Source of the DNA: Actinomycetota bacterium
GTDB lineage: Bacteria > Actinomycetota > Acidimicrobiia > Acidimicrobiales > CAIXPF01
Assembly (NCBI GenBank): GCA_016870475.1
Contig: VGBO01000022.1
Coordinates: forward strand, 1-36,562
Direction: 5' to 3'
DNA: 36,562 nucleotides
Position numbers and translations under genes: made by a program. Under the pieces are notes generated by a model. That model was not told the DNA's origin and searched no databases. It saw only the letters and a list, made by a program, of their open reading frames with translations. Below, piece after piece: positions 1 through 8,215 of the stretch (position 1 is the first letter of the stretch; the number at the start of each line of letters is the position of its first letter).

Positions 1-265
1 GAGGTGTGGTCGTCGCTGGCGATCCTGCGCTGGTGGCAACGACGGGCGCGGCGGGTGCACTCGTGGTGGTCGTGACGGCCGGCGTGGTCGATGTCGTCGT
101 CGTGGCGCGGGTGGTGGTCGTCGCGCCGACGGTCGTGGTCGTCGGTTCGGGTTGCGCGTCCTCGGTCGTGGTGCCGCAGGACCGCAACAGCAACAGGGCG
201 AAGATCACGACCGCCAGGCCGATCAGGACCGCAACCACCCGACGCCACACACTCGGACCCTGCAC
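1..265 (-). CDS. Thr-rich membrane-anchored protein, 5' end only
   Basis: Incomplete gene running off the left edge; about 88 codons are visible. The GTG start at 265 is chosen because GGAG lies 6 nt upstream on the minus strand. The protein begins VQGPSVWRRVVAVLIGLAVV and forms one transmembrane helix at about residues 9-28, then RSCG, then a linker made almost only of Thr, Ala, Pro and Ser. Positive residues before the helix predict an N-in, C-out orientation, so the missing part should lie outside the membrane. The Cys after the helix is not in a good lipobox position. The function cannot be told. It is the next gene beyond tRNA-Leu and is transcribed in the same direction. Confidence 0.7.
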   Translation of the reverse strand, partial: MQGPSVWRRVVAVLIGLAVVIFALLLLRSCGTTTEDAQPEPTTTTVGATTTTRATTTTSTTPAVTTTTSAPAAPVVATSAGSPATTTP

Positions 266-390
266 CGTCAGCTCCGACGGACGTCCGACCCCGCAGGCGG
301 TGGCGCCGGCCGAGGCGCACCGTAATACATGTACAGAACGGCAGGCGCCGCTGTTGTGGTCGGGGCATCAGCGGTCCCGAACCCACCGGG

Positions 391-476
391 TGGTGCGCGA
401 GGGGGGACTTGAACCCCCACGTCCTTTCGAACACTGGCACCTGAAGCCAGCGCGTCTGCCATTCCGCCACTCGCGC
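391..476 (-). tRNA. tRNA-Leu (anticodon CAG)
   Basis: Reverse strand folds as a class II tRNA. The 7-bp acceptor stem GCGCGAG (476-470) pairs perfectly with CTCGCGC (401-395), followed by discriminator A and an encoded CCA (393-391). The anticodon stem CTGGC/GCCAG encloses loop TTCAGGT, giving anticodon CAG for CUG codons. A variable arm is present and the T-arm reads GGGGGTTCAAGTCCCCC. A divergent tRNA-Leu beside fhaA is, as I recall, also seen in Mycobacterium. Confidence 0.97.
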
Positions 477-542
477 CTGGAGAGACCGAGACTAGCAAGC
501 CCGCTCCGGATCCGGCCACCGGCGGACCGGTAGCCTTGCCCC
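477..542. promoter_or_regulatory. Divergent promoters for tRNA-Leu and fhaA
   Basis: Plus strand: TAGCCT at 531-536 ends exactly 6 nt before the fhaA ATG, so transcription should start at the start codon (leaderless). Minus strand: TAGTCT at 494-489 lies 12 nt before the tRNA-Leu 5' end, leaving a short precursor leader. No clear TTGACA-like -35 is seen for either. Confidence 0.6.
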
Positions 543-1202
543 ATGGTGCTCCGGGCGTTCGAACGCCGACTCGAGGACGTGGTCGAGGGCACGTTCGCCC
601 GGGCGTTCCGGTCGGGTCTCCGGCCGGTGGAGATCGGTCGGAAGATCCTCCGAGCGGTCGACGACGGCCGAACGGTCGGGGTGTCGGGGCGCACGCTGGT
701 GCCGAACGCCGTGGTCGTGCACCTCGCGCCGGCCGACGCCGAGGCGTTCGCCCCGATCGTCGGCACGCTCGTCCGCGAGCTCGTCGACCTGGTGCGGGCG
801 TACGCACGCGACGAGGGCTACGGCTTCCTCGGCCCGGTGATGGTCGAGTTCACGGTCGACGAGCGACGGCGGACGGGCACGGTGGCCGTGGCGGCGGAGT
901 TCCAGGAGTCGGGGGAGGGTGTCGCTGCGGGCACGTTGGTGCTGCCCGGGGGTGCTCGGCACGTGCTGACCCGGGCGGTGGTGACGGTCGGTCGGGCCGA
1001 GACGAGCGACGTGCAGCTCGTCGACCCGAGCGTGAGTCGTGCCCATGCCGAGGTCCGGGCCCGCGGCGACGGGTTCGTGGTCGTCGATCTCGGTTCGACG
1101 AACGGCACGAGGGTGAACGGTGCCCGCGTGGCTGAATGCGAGCTGCGCGACGGCGACGAGGTCGTCTTCGGCAGCGTGGCGGTCAGGTTCGTGGCGTCGT
1201 GA
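543..1202 (+). CDS. fhaA: FhaA-type protein (FhaA N-terminal domain plus FHA domain)
   Basis: 219 aa. Residues 1 to about 115 match the FhaA N-terminal domain (opening MVLRAFERRLEDVVEGTF). Residues 140-215 are an FHA phosphothreonine-binding domain with GR at 150-151, S165-R166-x-H168 and STNG at 185-188, all the phosphopeptide-binding residues. In Mycobacterium FhaA is phosphorylated by PknB and binds MviN/MurJ to restrain peptidoglycan precursor export. This version lacks the long disordered linker that makes the mycobacterial protein more than 500 aa, so the two domains are nearly adjacent. It opens the cell-wall signalling cluster. The start is fixed by a -10 box 6 nt upstream. Confidence 0.93.
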   Translation: MVLRAFERRLEDVVEGTFARAFRSGLRPVEIGRKILRAVDDGRTVGVSGRTLVPNAVVVHLAPADAEAFAPIVGTLVRELVDLVRAYARDEGYGFLGPVMVEFTVDERRRTGTVAVAAEFQESGEGVAAGTLVLPGGARHVLTRAVVTVGRAETSDVQLVDPSVSRAHAEVRARGDGFVVVDLGSTNGTRVNGARVAECELRDGDEVVFGSVAVRFVAS

Positions 1203-1267
1203 ACGGCGTCGGCCACGGCGCGGCGGCGCGGCGGCTGTTCCCCGGTCCGCTCTAGGCTGGCGCGGCC

Positions 1268-1777
1268 GTGCCCGAGCAACTGCTCGACCTGTTGCAGCTC
1301 TGTCTGCTCGTCCTGCTCTACCTGTTCTTCGTGGGGGTGCTCCGCGTGGTGTGGGTCGAGGTCGACGGTCCGCGTCGTGCCGCTCGCAGGTCCGCGGTAG
1401 CCGCAGTCCCCGCAGCGTCGGTCCCCGTCGAGCCGTCCGGCCGTCGGGCGGGTGCGGCGGCACGGGCGGCGACGGTCGCATCGTCGGCGACGGGCGCCCT
1501 GGTGGTGGTCGCGCCCGATGCGACGGCCGGCGAGGTCCACCGACTCGTCGACGGGGTGGTGGTGGGTCGGGCGCCGGGGTGCACGGTCGTGCTCGAGGAC
1601 GGGTTCGCCTCGCAACGGCACGCTCGTTTCCTCGTGCGGGACGGTGTCGCCTACGTGGAGGACCTGCGGTCGACGAACGGCACGCTGCTCGACGGTCGCC
1701 CGGTGCAGGGTGCGGTGCCGCTCGCTCCCGGGTCGCGGGTGCAGATCGGTTCGACGGTGCTGGAGTACCGGCCGTGA
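1268..1777 (+). CDS. fhaB: FhaB/FipA-type membrane FHA protein
   Basis: 169 aa. One transmembrane helix at residues 5-27, a linker rich in Ala, Pro and Arg (33-75), then a cytoplasmic FHA domain at about 85-165 with GR at 100-101, S115-x-R-H118 and STNG at 135-138. Family role: recruits PknB-phosphorylated partners to the division and growth site. The start is GTG; TAGGCT at 1253-1258 ends 9 nt before it, so a promoter may lie inside the cluster. Its TGA overlaps the GTG of the phosphatase gene by four bases (GTGA), implying translational coupling. Confidence 0.92.
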   Translation: MPEQLLDLLQLCLLVLLYLFFVGVLRVVWVEVDGPRRAARRSAVAAVPAASVPVEPSGRRAGAAARAATVASSATGALVVVAPDATAGEVHRLVDGVVVGRAPGCTVVLEDGFASQRHARFLVRDGVAYVEDLRSTNGTLLDGRPVQGAVPLAPGSRVQIGSTVLEYRP

Positions 1778-2973
1778 TCCGTCTCGAGGGCGCGGCGCGC
1801 ACCGACGTCGGCCGGGTGCGGTCGGTGAACCAGGACGCTGCGCTCGCCGACGGTGCACTCGGTGTGTTCGCGGTCGCCGACGGCATGGGCGGTCACCGGG
1901 GTGGCGAGGTCGCGTCCGCCGAGGCGCTCGCCGCCGTGTCCGAGGGGGTGACGGCGATCCCGTTGCCGTCGGGTGAGGTGCTCGCCGACCTGGTCCGGGT
2001 GGCGAACGGTCGGGTGCACCGTCGTGCGGCCGGCGATCCGGAGCTCGCGGGGATGGGTACGACGATCGTGGCGATCGCGCTCGTTGGCGACCCGTTCGCG
2101 CCGTCGCTCGCGATCGCGCACGTGGGTGACAGTCGGGCCTACCGGCTCGAACCGTCCGGTGGCTTCGCCCAGGTCACCGACGACCATTCGCTGGTGGCGG
2201 AGATGGTGCGTACGGGTCGGTTGAGCGCGGAGGAGGCCGAGTCGCATCCTCGCCGCAACATCCTCACCCGGGCGCTCGGCGTGGAGGCGACGGTGCTCGT
2301 CGACGTCGTCGAGGAGCCGGTCGTGCCGGGCCGCCGCTACCTGTTGTGCTCGGACGGGTTGTTCAACGAGGTGCCCGACGCTCGGGTGGCCGAGGTGTTG
2401 CGCACTGTGTCCGACGCGGAAGAGGCCGCGTCGGTGCTGGTCGACCTCGCGAACGATGCCGGGTCGCGTGACAACGTGACCTGCGTGGTCGTCGACGTGA
2501 TCGGCGACGGCACCGTGCCCACGGGTCGGACGGAGATCCGGCCGACTTCGGTGCGCCCGTCGCCGCCGTTGCCGGACGCCGGGCCGCCTCCGCCGGCGAC
2601 GCCGATCTCCGCTGTGCGTCCGGCCGGGCGAGGTGGCCCGGTGGGCCTGGTCGTGGCCGGTGTCGTGGCCGTCGTGGTGGTGCTCGGGGTCGCGTGGGCG
2701 GCGGTCCGCTGGTATGCGACGAGTGCCTGGTCGGTGGTGGTCGACGACGGTGTGGTCGTCGTCGAGCAGGGTCGCCCGGGTGGGGTGCTGTGGTTTGATC
2801 CGGAGGTGGTCGAACGCACCGACATCCGGGTGGAGGCCCTGACCCCGGCCGATCGGACGAAGGTCGAGGAGGGTTTCACGGCCGGTTCGTTGGCCGAGGC
2901 CCGGTCCTTCGTCGCACAGCTCTCCACGTCCGGGTCCGGCTCCACGTCCTCGGCCGGCGTCGGCTCGCGCTGA
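1774..2973 (+). CDS. pstP: PP2C-family Ser/Thr phosphatase, PstP type
   Basis: 399 aa. The catalytic PP2C (PPM) domain spans residues 1 to about 235, with metal-binding and active-site motifs SVNQDA (17-22), ADGMGGHRGG (35-44), GDSRAYRL, DDHSLV, SDGLFNE and SRDNVTC. A Pro-rich linker is followed by one helix at about 288-308 and a roughly 90-residue extracytoplasmic tail ending in Ser/Thr/Gly repeats. Family role: the single membrane phosphatase that reverses PknB phosphorylation of cell-wall and division targets. The GTG start is chosen because it overlaps the fhaB stop and the family N-terminus begins here; longer in-frame sequence upstream is unrelated. Confidence 0.95.
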   Translation: MIRLEGAARTDVGRVRSVNQDAALADGALGVFAVADGMGGHRGGEVASAEALAAVSEGVTAIPLPSGEVLADLVRVANGRVHRRAAGDPELAGMGTTIVAIALVGDPFAPSLAIAHVGDSRAYRLEPSGGFAQVTDDHSLVAEMVRTGRLSAEEAESHPRRNILTRALGVEATVLVDVVEEPVVPGRRYLLCSDGLFNEVPDARVAEVLRTVSDAEEAASVLVDLANDAGSRDNVTCVVVDVIGDGTVPTGRTEIRPTSVRPSPPLPDAGPPPPATPISAVRPAGRGGPVGLVVAGVVAVVVVLGVAWAAVRWYATSAWSVVVDDGVVVVEQGRPGGVLWFDPEVVERTDIRVEALTPADRTKVEEGFTAGSLAEARSFVAQLSTSGSGSTSSAGVGSR

Positions 2974-4295
2974 TGCGTCGCCGTCAGCGGGGCGTCGAGG
3001 CGCTCCTCCTCGGGGCCGTCGCGTTCGTGGTGCTCGGCGCCTACGTGCTCGCGAGCCTGGGGCGGACGGCGTCGATCCCGGCGGATATCGGCCCGTTCCT
3101 CGCCGCCGTGTTCGGCCTGTTCGTGGTGGGCCACCTCGCGATCCGCCGGTTGGCGCCCGAGGCCGACGCGCTGCTGTTGCCGCTGGCGGGCCTGCTCAAC
3201 GGGGTCGGCTACGTGTTCGTCGCCCGGATGAACGGCGATCTGGCCCGTCTGCACGCGCTGTGGACCGCGGTCGGGATGGCGGGGTTCGTGGGAACGCTGC
3301 TGATCGTCCGTCGGGTGCGCACGCTCGAGCGCTACCGCTACAGCTTCGCTGCGCTCGGGATCGTGCTGCTCGTCCTGCCCGCGTTGCCGGGCATCGGCCG
3401 GGAGATCAACGGTGCGCGGATCTGGATCAGCGTCGGACCGTTGAACTTCCAGCCGGGCGAGGCGGCCAAGCTCACCCTCGCGGCGTTCCTCGCGGCGTAT
3501 CTCGTGGAGAAGCGCGAGCTGCTCGCGGTGAGTACCCGTCGACTCGGACCGTTGTCGTTGCCCGATCCCCGTCACCTAGCGCCGCTCCTCGGCGCGTGGG
3601 GTGTTTCCGTGTTGATCATGGTGCGCCAGAAGGACCTCGGGTCGTCGCTGCTGTTCTTCACGTTGTTCGTGGTGCTGTTGTGGGTGGCGACGGACCGTGC
3701 GGCGTACCTGGCGATCGGTGGGGTCTTGTTCGCTGCGGGAGCGTTCGTGGCGCACGAGCTCTTCGATCACGTGCAGGCCCGGTTCCGGATCTGGGTGGAT
3801 CCGTGGTCGGAGGCGAAGGGAGCGGGCTACCAGCTCGTCGAGGCGGCGTTCGCGATGGCGGACGGCGGGTTGGTCGGTACGGGTCTCGGTCGGGGTGATT
3901 CGGCCCGCATCCCGGCGCGGGAGACCGATTTCATCTTCGCGGTGATCGCGGAGGAGCTCGGTCTCCTCGGGGCGACGGCGGTGCTCGCGGCGTTCGTGCT
4001 GCTCGTGGGCACGGTGCTGCGGATCGCTCTGCGGGCCGAGGTGCCGTTCGAGAAGATGCTCGCGACGGCGTTGGGCACCCTGCTCGGGGTGCAGAGCGTG
4101 CTGATCATCGGTGGGGTGGTCCGGGTGCTCCCGTTGACGGGGGTGACGTTGCCGTTCGTGTCCTATGGCGGGTCGTCGTTGCTCGCGAACTACGTCCTGC
4201 TCGCGCTGGTGGTGCGGATCTCCGACGATTCCGGGCAGCGGGCGTTGCGGCGGGTGGCGGAGGCGGCGGCCGCGCCGGCGGCGGTGCGGGCGTGA
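2973..4295 (+). CDS. rodA: SEDS peptidoglycan glycosyltransferase RodA/FtsW
   Basis: 440 aa polytopic protein of about ten to twelve helices. SEDS signatures: GARIWISVGPLNFQPGE, RQKDLGSSLLFF, the WVDPW segment near residue 275 (its Asp corresponds to the essential RodA Asp), ETDFIFAVIAEELGLLG and the closing LPFVSYGGSSLLANY. It polymerises lipid II into glycan strands and works with the class B PBP encoded next. The ATG shares one base with the pstP stop (TGATG), and its GTGA end overlaps pbpA, so pstP–rodA–pbpA are coupled. Cluster position indicates RodA (elongation), but sequence alone does not exclude FtsW-type function. Confidence 0.95.
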   Translation: MRRRQRGVEALLLGAVAFVVLGAYVLASLGRTASIPADIGPFLAAVFGLFVVGHLAIRRLAPEADALLLPLAGLLNGVGYVFVARMNGDLARLHALWTAVGMAGFVGTLLIVRRVRTLERYRYSFAALGIVLLVLPALPGIGREINGARIWISVGPLNFQPGEAAKLTLAAFLAAYLVEKRELLAVSTRRLGPLSLPDPRHLAPLLGAWGVSVLIMVRQKDLGSSLLFFTLFVVLLWVATDRAAYLAIGGVLFAAGAFVAHELFDHVQARFRIWVDPWSEAKGAGYQLVEAAFAMADGGLVGTGLGRGDSARIPARETDFIFAVIAEELGLLGATAVLAAFVLLVGTVLRIALRAEVPFEKMLATALGTLLGVQSVLIIGGVVRVLPLTGVTLPFVSYGGSSLLANYVLLALVVRISDDSGQRALRRVAEAAAAPAAVRA

Positions 4296-5809
4296 ACCGG
4301 CGGATCTCCCGGGTCGGTCTCGCTCTGCTGGCCTGTTTCGCCGTGTTGTTCGTGCAGTTGAACCGGGTGCAGTTCTTCGGTGCGGAGGCGTTGCGGGACA
4401 ACCCGGAGAACCTGCGGGAGATCGACCGGAGCTTCTCGGAGCGCCGGGGGATGATCCAGACGGCCGACGGTGCGGTGGTCGCCCGGTCGGTCGACACGCC
4501 GGACGGGGCGTTCGACCGGCGGCGCGAGTACCCCGAGGGCGACCTGTACGCGCACGTCGGCGGGTTCCTGTCCTTCGAGTTCGGTGCCGACGGTGTGGAG
4601 CTCGCGTTCAACGACGAGCTCGCCGGTCTCGAGCGGTCGCAGCGGTACCGCCGGTTCAGCGATCTCGTCGTCGACCACGATCCGACGGCGGACGTCTCGT
4701 TGACGTTGCGCCACGACGTGCAGGCGGCGGCGAAGGAGGCGCTCGGCGACCGTCGCGGTTCGGTGGTGGTGCTCGATGTGCGGTCGGGTGGGGTGCTCGC
4801 CATGTGGAGTTGGCCGAGCTTCGACCCGAACCTGCTCTCCTCCCACGATCTCGACGAGGCGAACGCCACGTGGAACCTTCTCGTCGACGACGGGTCGGAT
4901 CCGTTGCTGCCCCGCGCCTACCGGGAGCGGTACGCGCCCGGTTCGACGTTCAAGGTGGTGACCGCCGCGACCGGTCTCGAGACGAAGGTGATCGATGTCG
5001 CCCAACCGTCGTTCCCACCGTCTGCGTCGTACCTGCCGCCGCTCGCCGGCAGTCCGATCGGCAACTTCAACGGGTCGACGTGCGGCGGTCGGCTGATCGA
5101 GATCCTGACGGTCTCGTGCAACACGGCGTTCGCCGAGCTCGGCGCGAAGCTCCTCGGCCCGGTGCGGACGGTCGACGGTGCCGCCGCGTTCGGGTTCAAC
5201 CTGCAGCAGCCGTTCGACCTCCCGCTCGCCGCCCCTGCGGTGTTCCCCGTCGAGTACGGCGCCGAGGTGGAGCCGGGCGTGTTCGAGGATTCGGCGCGCC
5301 TCGCGCAGGCGTCGATCGGTCAGAACGATGTGTCGGCGAGCCCGCTGTCGATGGCGATGGTGGCTGCGGCGATCGGTGGTGACGGGCGGATGTGGTCGCC
5401 GTACGTGGTCGACCGGGTGGTCGCCCGTGACGGGACGGTGCTGCGGCGGGTGTCGCCGAAGGTGTGGCGGACCGCCGTGTCGCCGTCGACGGCGTCGGTG
5501 GTGCGCGACGGCATGATCTCGGTGGTCGAGCGTGGGACGGCGACGGCGTTGCAGACGCCGGGACTCACGATCGGGGCGAAGACGGGTACGGCCGAGGTGG
5601 GCCGCGGCGAGGCGACGAACGCCTGGGTGATCGGGTTCGCCGGTCCGGTCGGTCAGCCGGCGGCGGTGGCGTTCGCCGTGCTCGTCGAGGCCGATGCGGG
5701 GATCGGCGAGCAGACCGGCGGCGCGGTCGCGGCACCGATCGCCCGTGCGGTGGTGCAGGCGGCGTTGCGCCCGATGCCGGCGGTTCAGCCGTCGCCGGCT
5801 CGTTCCTAG
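4292..5809 (+). CDS. pbpA: Class B penicillin-binding protein PbpA (transpeptidase)
   Basis: 505 aa. N-terminal membrane anchor at residues 8-24, a short dimerisation region, then the transpeptidase domain. Active-site motifs are complete: S218-T-F-K221 (in APGSTFK), S275-C-N277 and K430-T-G432. It cross-links peptidoglycan in the periplasm and is the usual SEDS partner of the preceding gene. Length matches mycobacterial PbpA (about 490 aa). The GTG start overlaps the rodA stop by four bases. Its TAG stop lies in a TAGGTACTGT stretch that may serve as the pknB -10 region. Confidence 0.95.
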   Translation: MNRRISRVGLALLACFAVLFVQLNRVQFFGAEALRDNPENLREIDRSFSERRGMIQTADGAVVARSVDTPDGAFDRRREYPEGDLYAHVGGFLSFEFGADGVELAFNDELAGLERSQRYRRFSDLVVDHDPTADVSLTLRHDVQAAAKEALGDRRGSVVVLDVRSGGVLAMWSWPSFDPNLLSSHDLDEANATWNLLVDDGSDPLLPRAYRERYAPGSTFKVVTAATGLETKVIDVAQPSFPPSASYLPPLAGSPIGNFNGSTCGGRLIEILTVSCNTAFAELGAKLLGPVRTVDGAAAFGFNLQQPFDLPLAAPAVFPVEYGAEVEPGVFEDSARLAQASIGQNDVSASPLSMAMVAAAIGGDGRMWSPYVVDRVVARDGTVLRRVSPKVWRTAVSPSTASVVRDGMISVVERGTATALQTPGLTIGAKTGTAEVGRGEATNAWVIGFAGPVGQPAAVAFAVLVEADAGIGEQTGGAVAAPIARAVVQAALRPMPAVQPSPARS

Positions 5810-5825
5810 GTACTGTGGGCGGGCC

Positions 5826-7817
5826 ATGTCGGATCAGGGATCGTCGTCGCCGGTGGTGTTGAACGGGCGGTACGAGCTTCGGCGTCGTATCGCTCGTGGT
5901 GGGATGGCCGAGGTGTACCTCGCCCGGGACCAGATGCTCGACCGTCCGGTCGCCATCAAGGTGCTATACCCCGAGTTCGCCGCCGATCCGGCGTTCGTCG
6001 AGCGGTTCCGTCGTGAGGCGCAGGCCGCGGCGAACCTGAACCACCCCTGCATCGTCGGGGTCTACGACGGTGGTACCTACGGCGGGACGAACTTCATCGT
6101 GCTCGAGTACGTGCGGGGTCGCACGCTCGCCGACGAGCTCGCCGAGGTGGGGCGCATGGCCTCCGATCGTGTCGCCGAGGTCGGCGCCGCGATCGCTTCG
6201 GCGCTGTCGTTCGCGCATCGGAGCGGTGTGGTCCACCGCGACGTGAAGCCCGGCAACGTGCTGATCTCCACGCAGGGTGAGGTGAAGGTCACCGATTTCG
6301 GGATCGCCCGGGCGGCGGCGAACGCCGAGGACAATCTCACCCAGGTCGGTTCGGTGATGGGCACGGCCACCTACTTCTCCCCGGAGCAGGCGCAGGGCCG
6401 CCCCGTCGATCCGCGCAGCGACCTGTACTCGCTCGGTGTGGTGCTCTACGAGCTCTTGGTCGGGCGTCCGCCGTTCGTGGCGGAGACGCCGTTGGCGGTC
6501 GCGTACCAGCACGTGCAGGAACCGGTGCCGTCGCCGCGGGCGGCGAATCCGTCCGTGCCGGCGGGCCTCGACGCGATCGTCGTGCGTCTGCTGCAGAAGG
6601 ACCCGGCGGGCCGGTACGGGTCGGCGGACGCGCTGCGGGAGGATCTGCAGCGGTTCCGTGAGGGTCGTGCGGTCTCCGCCGCCCCGGCGGCGGGCGTGGC
6701 GGGCGTGGTCGGTGTCGTCGGTGCGGCGGCTCCGGCGGGGGCCGATCAGCCGACGCAGGCGTTGTTGGCGGCCACCGCGGTCCACGCCTACGGGCAGGTC
6801 CGAGCCGAGGACGGTTCGGTGGAGACCCGGCTCGGTGCCCCGGTGCGCGAGGAACCGGTCGAGCCGTCGAGGTTCCGTTCGCCGGCGTTCGTCGGCGCGC
6901 TCGTCGGTCTCGGTGCGTTGGTGGTCCTGCTCGCGTTCGGGTTGCTGTCGCTCCTCGGTGGCGGCGAGGCCGCCGCGCGGGTCGAGGTTCCGGCGGTGAC
7001 GAACCGCACCGTGCAGGAGGCGACCGCAGCGCTCGAGGCGCTGGGGTTCAAGGTCGAGCGGCGCGACCAGAAGAACGACGCGGTGCCGATCGGGCAGGTC
7101 ATCTCGCAGGACCCGCGCGCGGGCACCCTCCAGGCCGAGGGGGCGACGATCACCCTGGTGGTGAGCGCCGAGGCGTCGTCGCTGACGGTCCCCTCGCTCG
7201 TCGGCAAGTCCTTGTCGGAGGCGCAGCGGGCGCTGGCTGCTGCCGGGTTCGACGTCTCCAAGATCGTGGTCACCGCGCGTGACGACGACAAGGCCGAGCG
7301 TGACGTCGTCCTCGAGCAGGTGCCGGCGGCGAACTCGAAGGTGCCGGCCGACCAGCAGATCCAGCTCGTCGTGGCGAAGGGTGTGGGCGACATCAGACTG
7401 CCGAACGTCGCGGGGAAGACCTGCGACGAGGCGATCGCGCTGCTGAAGGCGGCCGGCGTGAAGGAGAACAAGATCATCTGCGAGCTCGTCGCCGACGACA
7501 CGGTGCCGGACACGAAGGCGATCAAGACGGAGCCGAGCGGTTCGGTGACGACCGCGCAGACGGTGAAGGTGCTGATCTCGACCGGCAAGCCGATCGTGAC
7601 GGTGCCGTCGGTGGTGAACCTGACCCAGGGTGCGGCGGAGTCCTCGATCGTCGCCGCCGGGCTGGTTCCCCAAGTCGTGTTCTCGACGTCGGCAGGCCCG
7701 CAGGTCGTGATCAGCCAATCGCTGCCGGCGGGGGCGCAGGCCCGCAAGGGCGACGTGGTGACGATCACGGTGCGCCAGAACCCGTCGGCCTCCTCGACCA
7801 CATCGTCGACCCCCTGA
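5826..7817 (+). CDS. pknB: PASTA-domain Ser/Thr protein kinase PknB
   Basis: 663 aa. Kinase domain about 16-280: glycine-rich loop IARGGMAEV (22-30), ATP lysine K45, catalytic HRDVKPGN (137-144), DFG (157-159), and an activation loop with Thr residues before the SPEQA segment. An Ala/Gly/Val linker leads to one helix (354-377) and four extracellular PASTA repeats (starting near 386, 452, 523 and 593) that bind muropeptide or lipid II. The third repeat carries a Cys pair (TCDEA and IICEL) that may form a disulfide. The short Ser/Thr tail is typical. Only one kinase is present; Mycobacterium has PknA and PknB here. The ATG at 5826 is chosen over upstream in-frame sequence, which overlaps pbpA. 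Confidence 0.96.
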   Translation: MSDQGSSSPVVLNGRYELRRRIARGGMAEVYLARDQMLDRPVAIKVLYPEFAADPAFVERFRREAQAAANLNHPCIVGVYDGGTYGGTNFIVLEYVRGRTLADELAEVGRMASDRVAEVGAAIASALSFAHRSGVVHRDVKPGNVLISTQGEVKVTDFGIARAAANAEDNLTQVGSVMGTATYFSPEQAQGRPVDPRSDLYSLGVVLYELLVGRPPFVAETPLAVAYQHVQEPVPSPRAANPSVPAGLDAIVVRLLQKDPAGRYGSADALREDLQRFREGRAVSAAPAAGVAGVVGVVGAAAPAGADQPTQALLAATAVHAYGQVRAEDGSVETRLGAPVREEPVEPSRFRSPAFVGALVGLGALVVLLAFGLLSLLGGGEAAARVEVPAVTNRTVQEATAALEALGFKVERRDQKNDAVPIGQVISQDPRAGTLQAEGATITLVVSAEASSLTVPSLVGKSLSEAQRALAAAGFDVSKIVVTARDDDKAERDVVLEQVPAANSKVPADQQIQLVVAKGVGDIRLPNVAGKTCDEAIALLKAAGVKENKIICELVADDTVPDTKAIKTEPSGSVTTAQTVKVLISTGKPIVTVPSVVNLTQGAAESSIVAAGLVPQVVFSTSAGPQVVISQSLPAGAQARKGDVVTITVRQNPSASSTTSSTP

Positions 7818-7840
7818 TCGTCCCCGGTCCGGCTGGCCGG

Positions 7841-7853
7841 TAGCCTCGCCCGC
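7841..7853 (+). promoter_or_regulatory. Leaderless -10 box of crgA
   Basis: TAGCCT at 7841-7846 ends 7 nt before the crgA ATG, so crgA can be transcribed separately from the kinase cluster. Confidence 0.55.
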
Positions 7854-8189
7854 ATGGCGAAGCCGACGAAGCGCAAGGTGGCCGGTACTCCCGGGGCGTC
7901 GACCGGTCGGGTGACCCCACGGGGTGGTCCGCTGCCGCGGGCGGCGGTGCCGAACCGTGCTTCGGGCGCCGCAGCCGGGTCGTCGAGCCGCTACACCCCG
8001 CCGGCGGACCGGACGAAGCTCCAGCCGAGCGGGCGGTGGGTCCCGGTGACGATGTTCTCGTTGCTCGGCCTCGGGCTCGCCACCATCGTCGTGAACTACA
8101 TGCGCGGCGATGCGGCGTCGAACTGGTTCATCCTCGTCGGCCTCGGCTTCATCCTGAGCGGGATCATCGTCGCCACCCAGTGGCGCTGA
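7854..8189 (+). CDS. crgA: Cell division protein CrgA
   Basis: 111 aa. A basic Pro/Arg/Ala-rich cytoplasmic N-terminus (1-55) is followed by WVPVTMFSLLGLGLATIVVNY and NWFILVGLGFILSGIIVATQWR, two transmembrane helices joined by a short loop, ending a few residues later. This is the CrgA/UPF0233 architecture and its strongly conserved C-terminal half. CrgA is a septal scaffold that interacts with FtsZ, FtsQ, PBPs and CwsA in actinobacteria. The N-terminal tail is somewhat longer than in Mycobacterium (93 aa total there). Its location beside pknB matches the conserved locus. Confidence 0.95.
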   Translation: MAKPTKRKVAGTPGASTGRVTPRGGPLPRAAVPNRASGAAAGSSSRYTPPADRTKLQPSGRWVPVTMFSLLGLGLATIVVNYMRGDAASNWFILVGLGFILSGIIVATQWR

Positions 8190-8197
8190 CCCACGCC

Positions 8198-8215
8198 GAC
8201 GGCCTGCGGGTCGTC
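8198..8215. terminator. Hairpin between convergent crgA and zinc-ribbon gene
   Basis: GACGGCC / GGTCGTC form a 7-bp stem (one G·U) closed by TGCG. It overlaps the stop codon of the leftward gene and has no U-tract, so it would act on both strands. Confidence 0.5.

Noticed and set aside
6-533. 175-aa plus-strand reading rich in Val
   Set aside because: It is the antisense of the Thr-rich linker of the leftward edge gene and then runs through tRNA-Leu; composition is explained by the opposite strand.
268-807. Minus-strand readings across tRNA-Leu (for example 268-807, 368-766)
   Set aside because: They translate the tRNA itself (the common EWRNGRRAGFRCQ artefact) and the antisense of fhaA.
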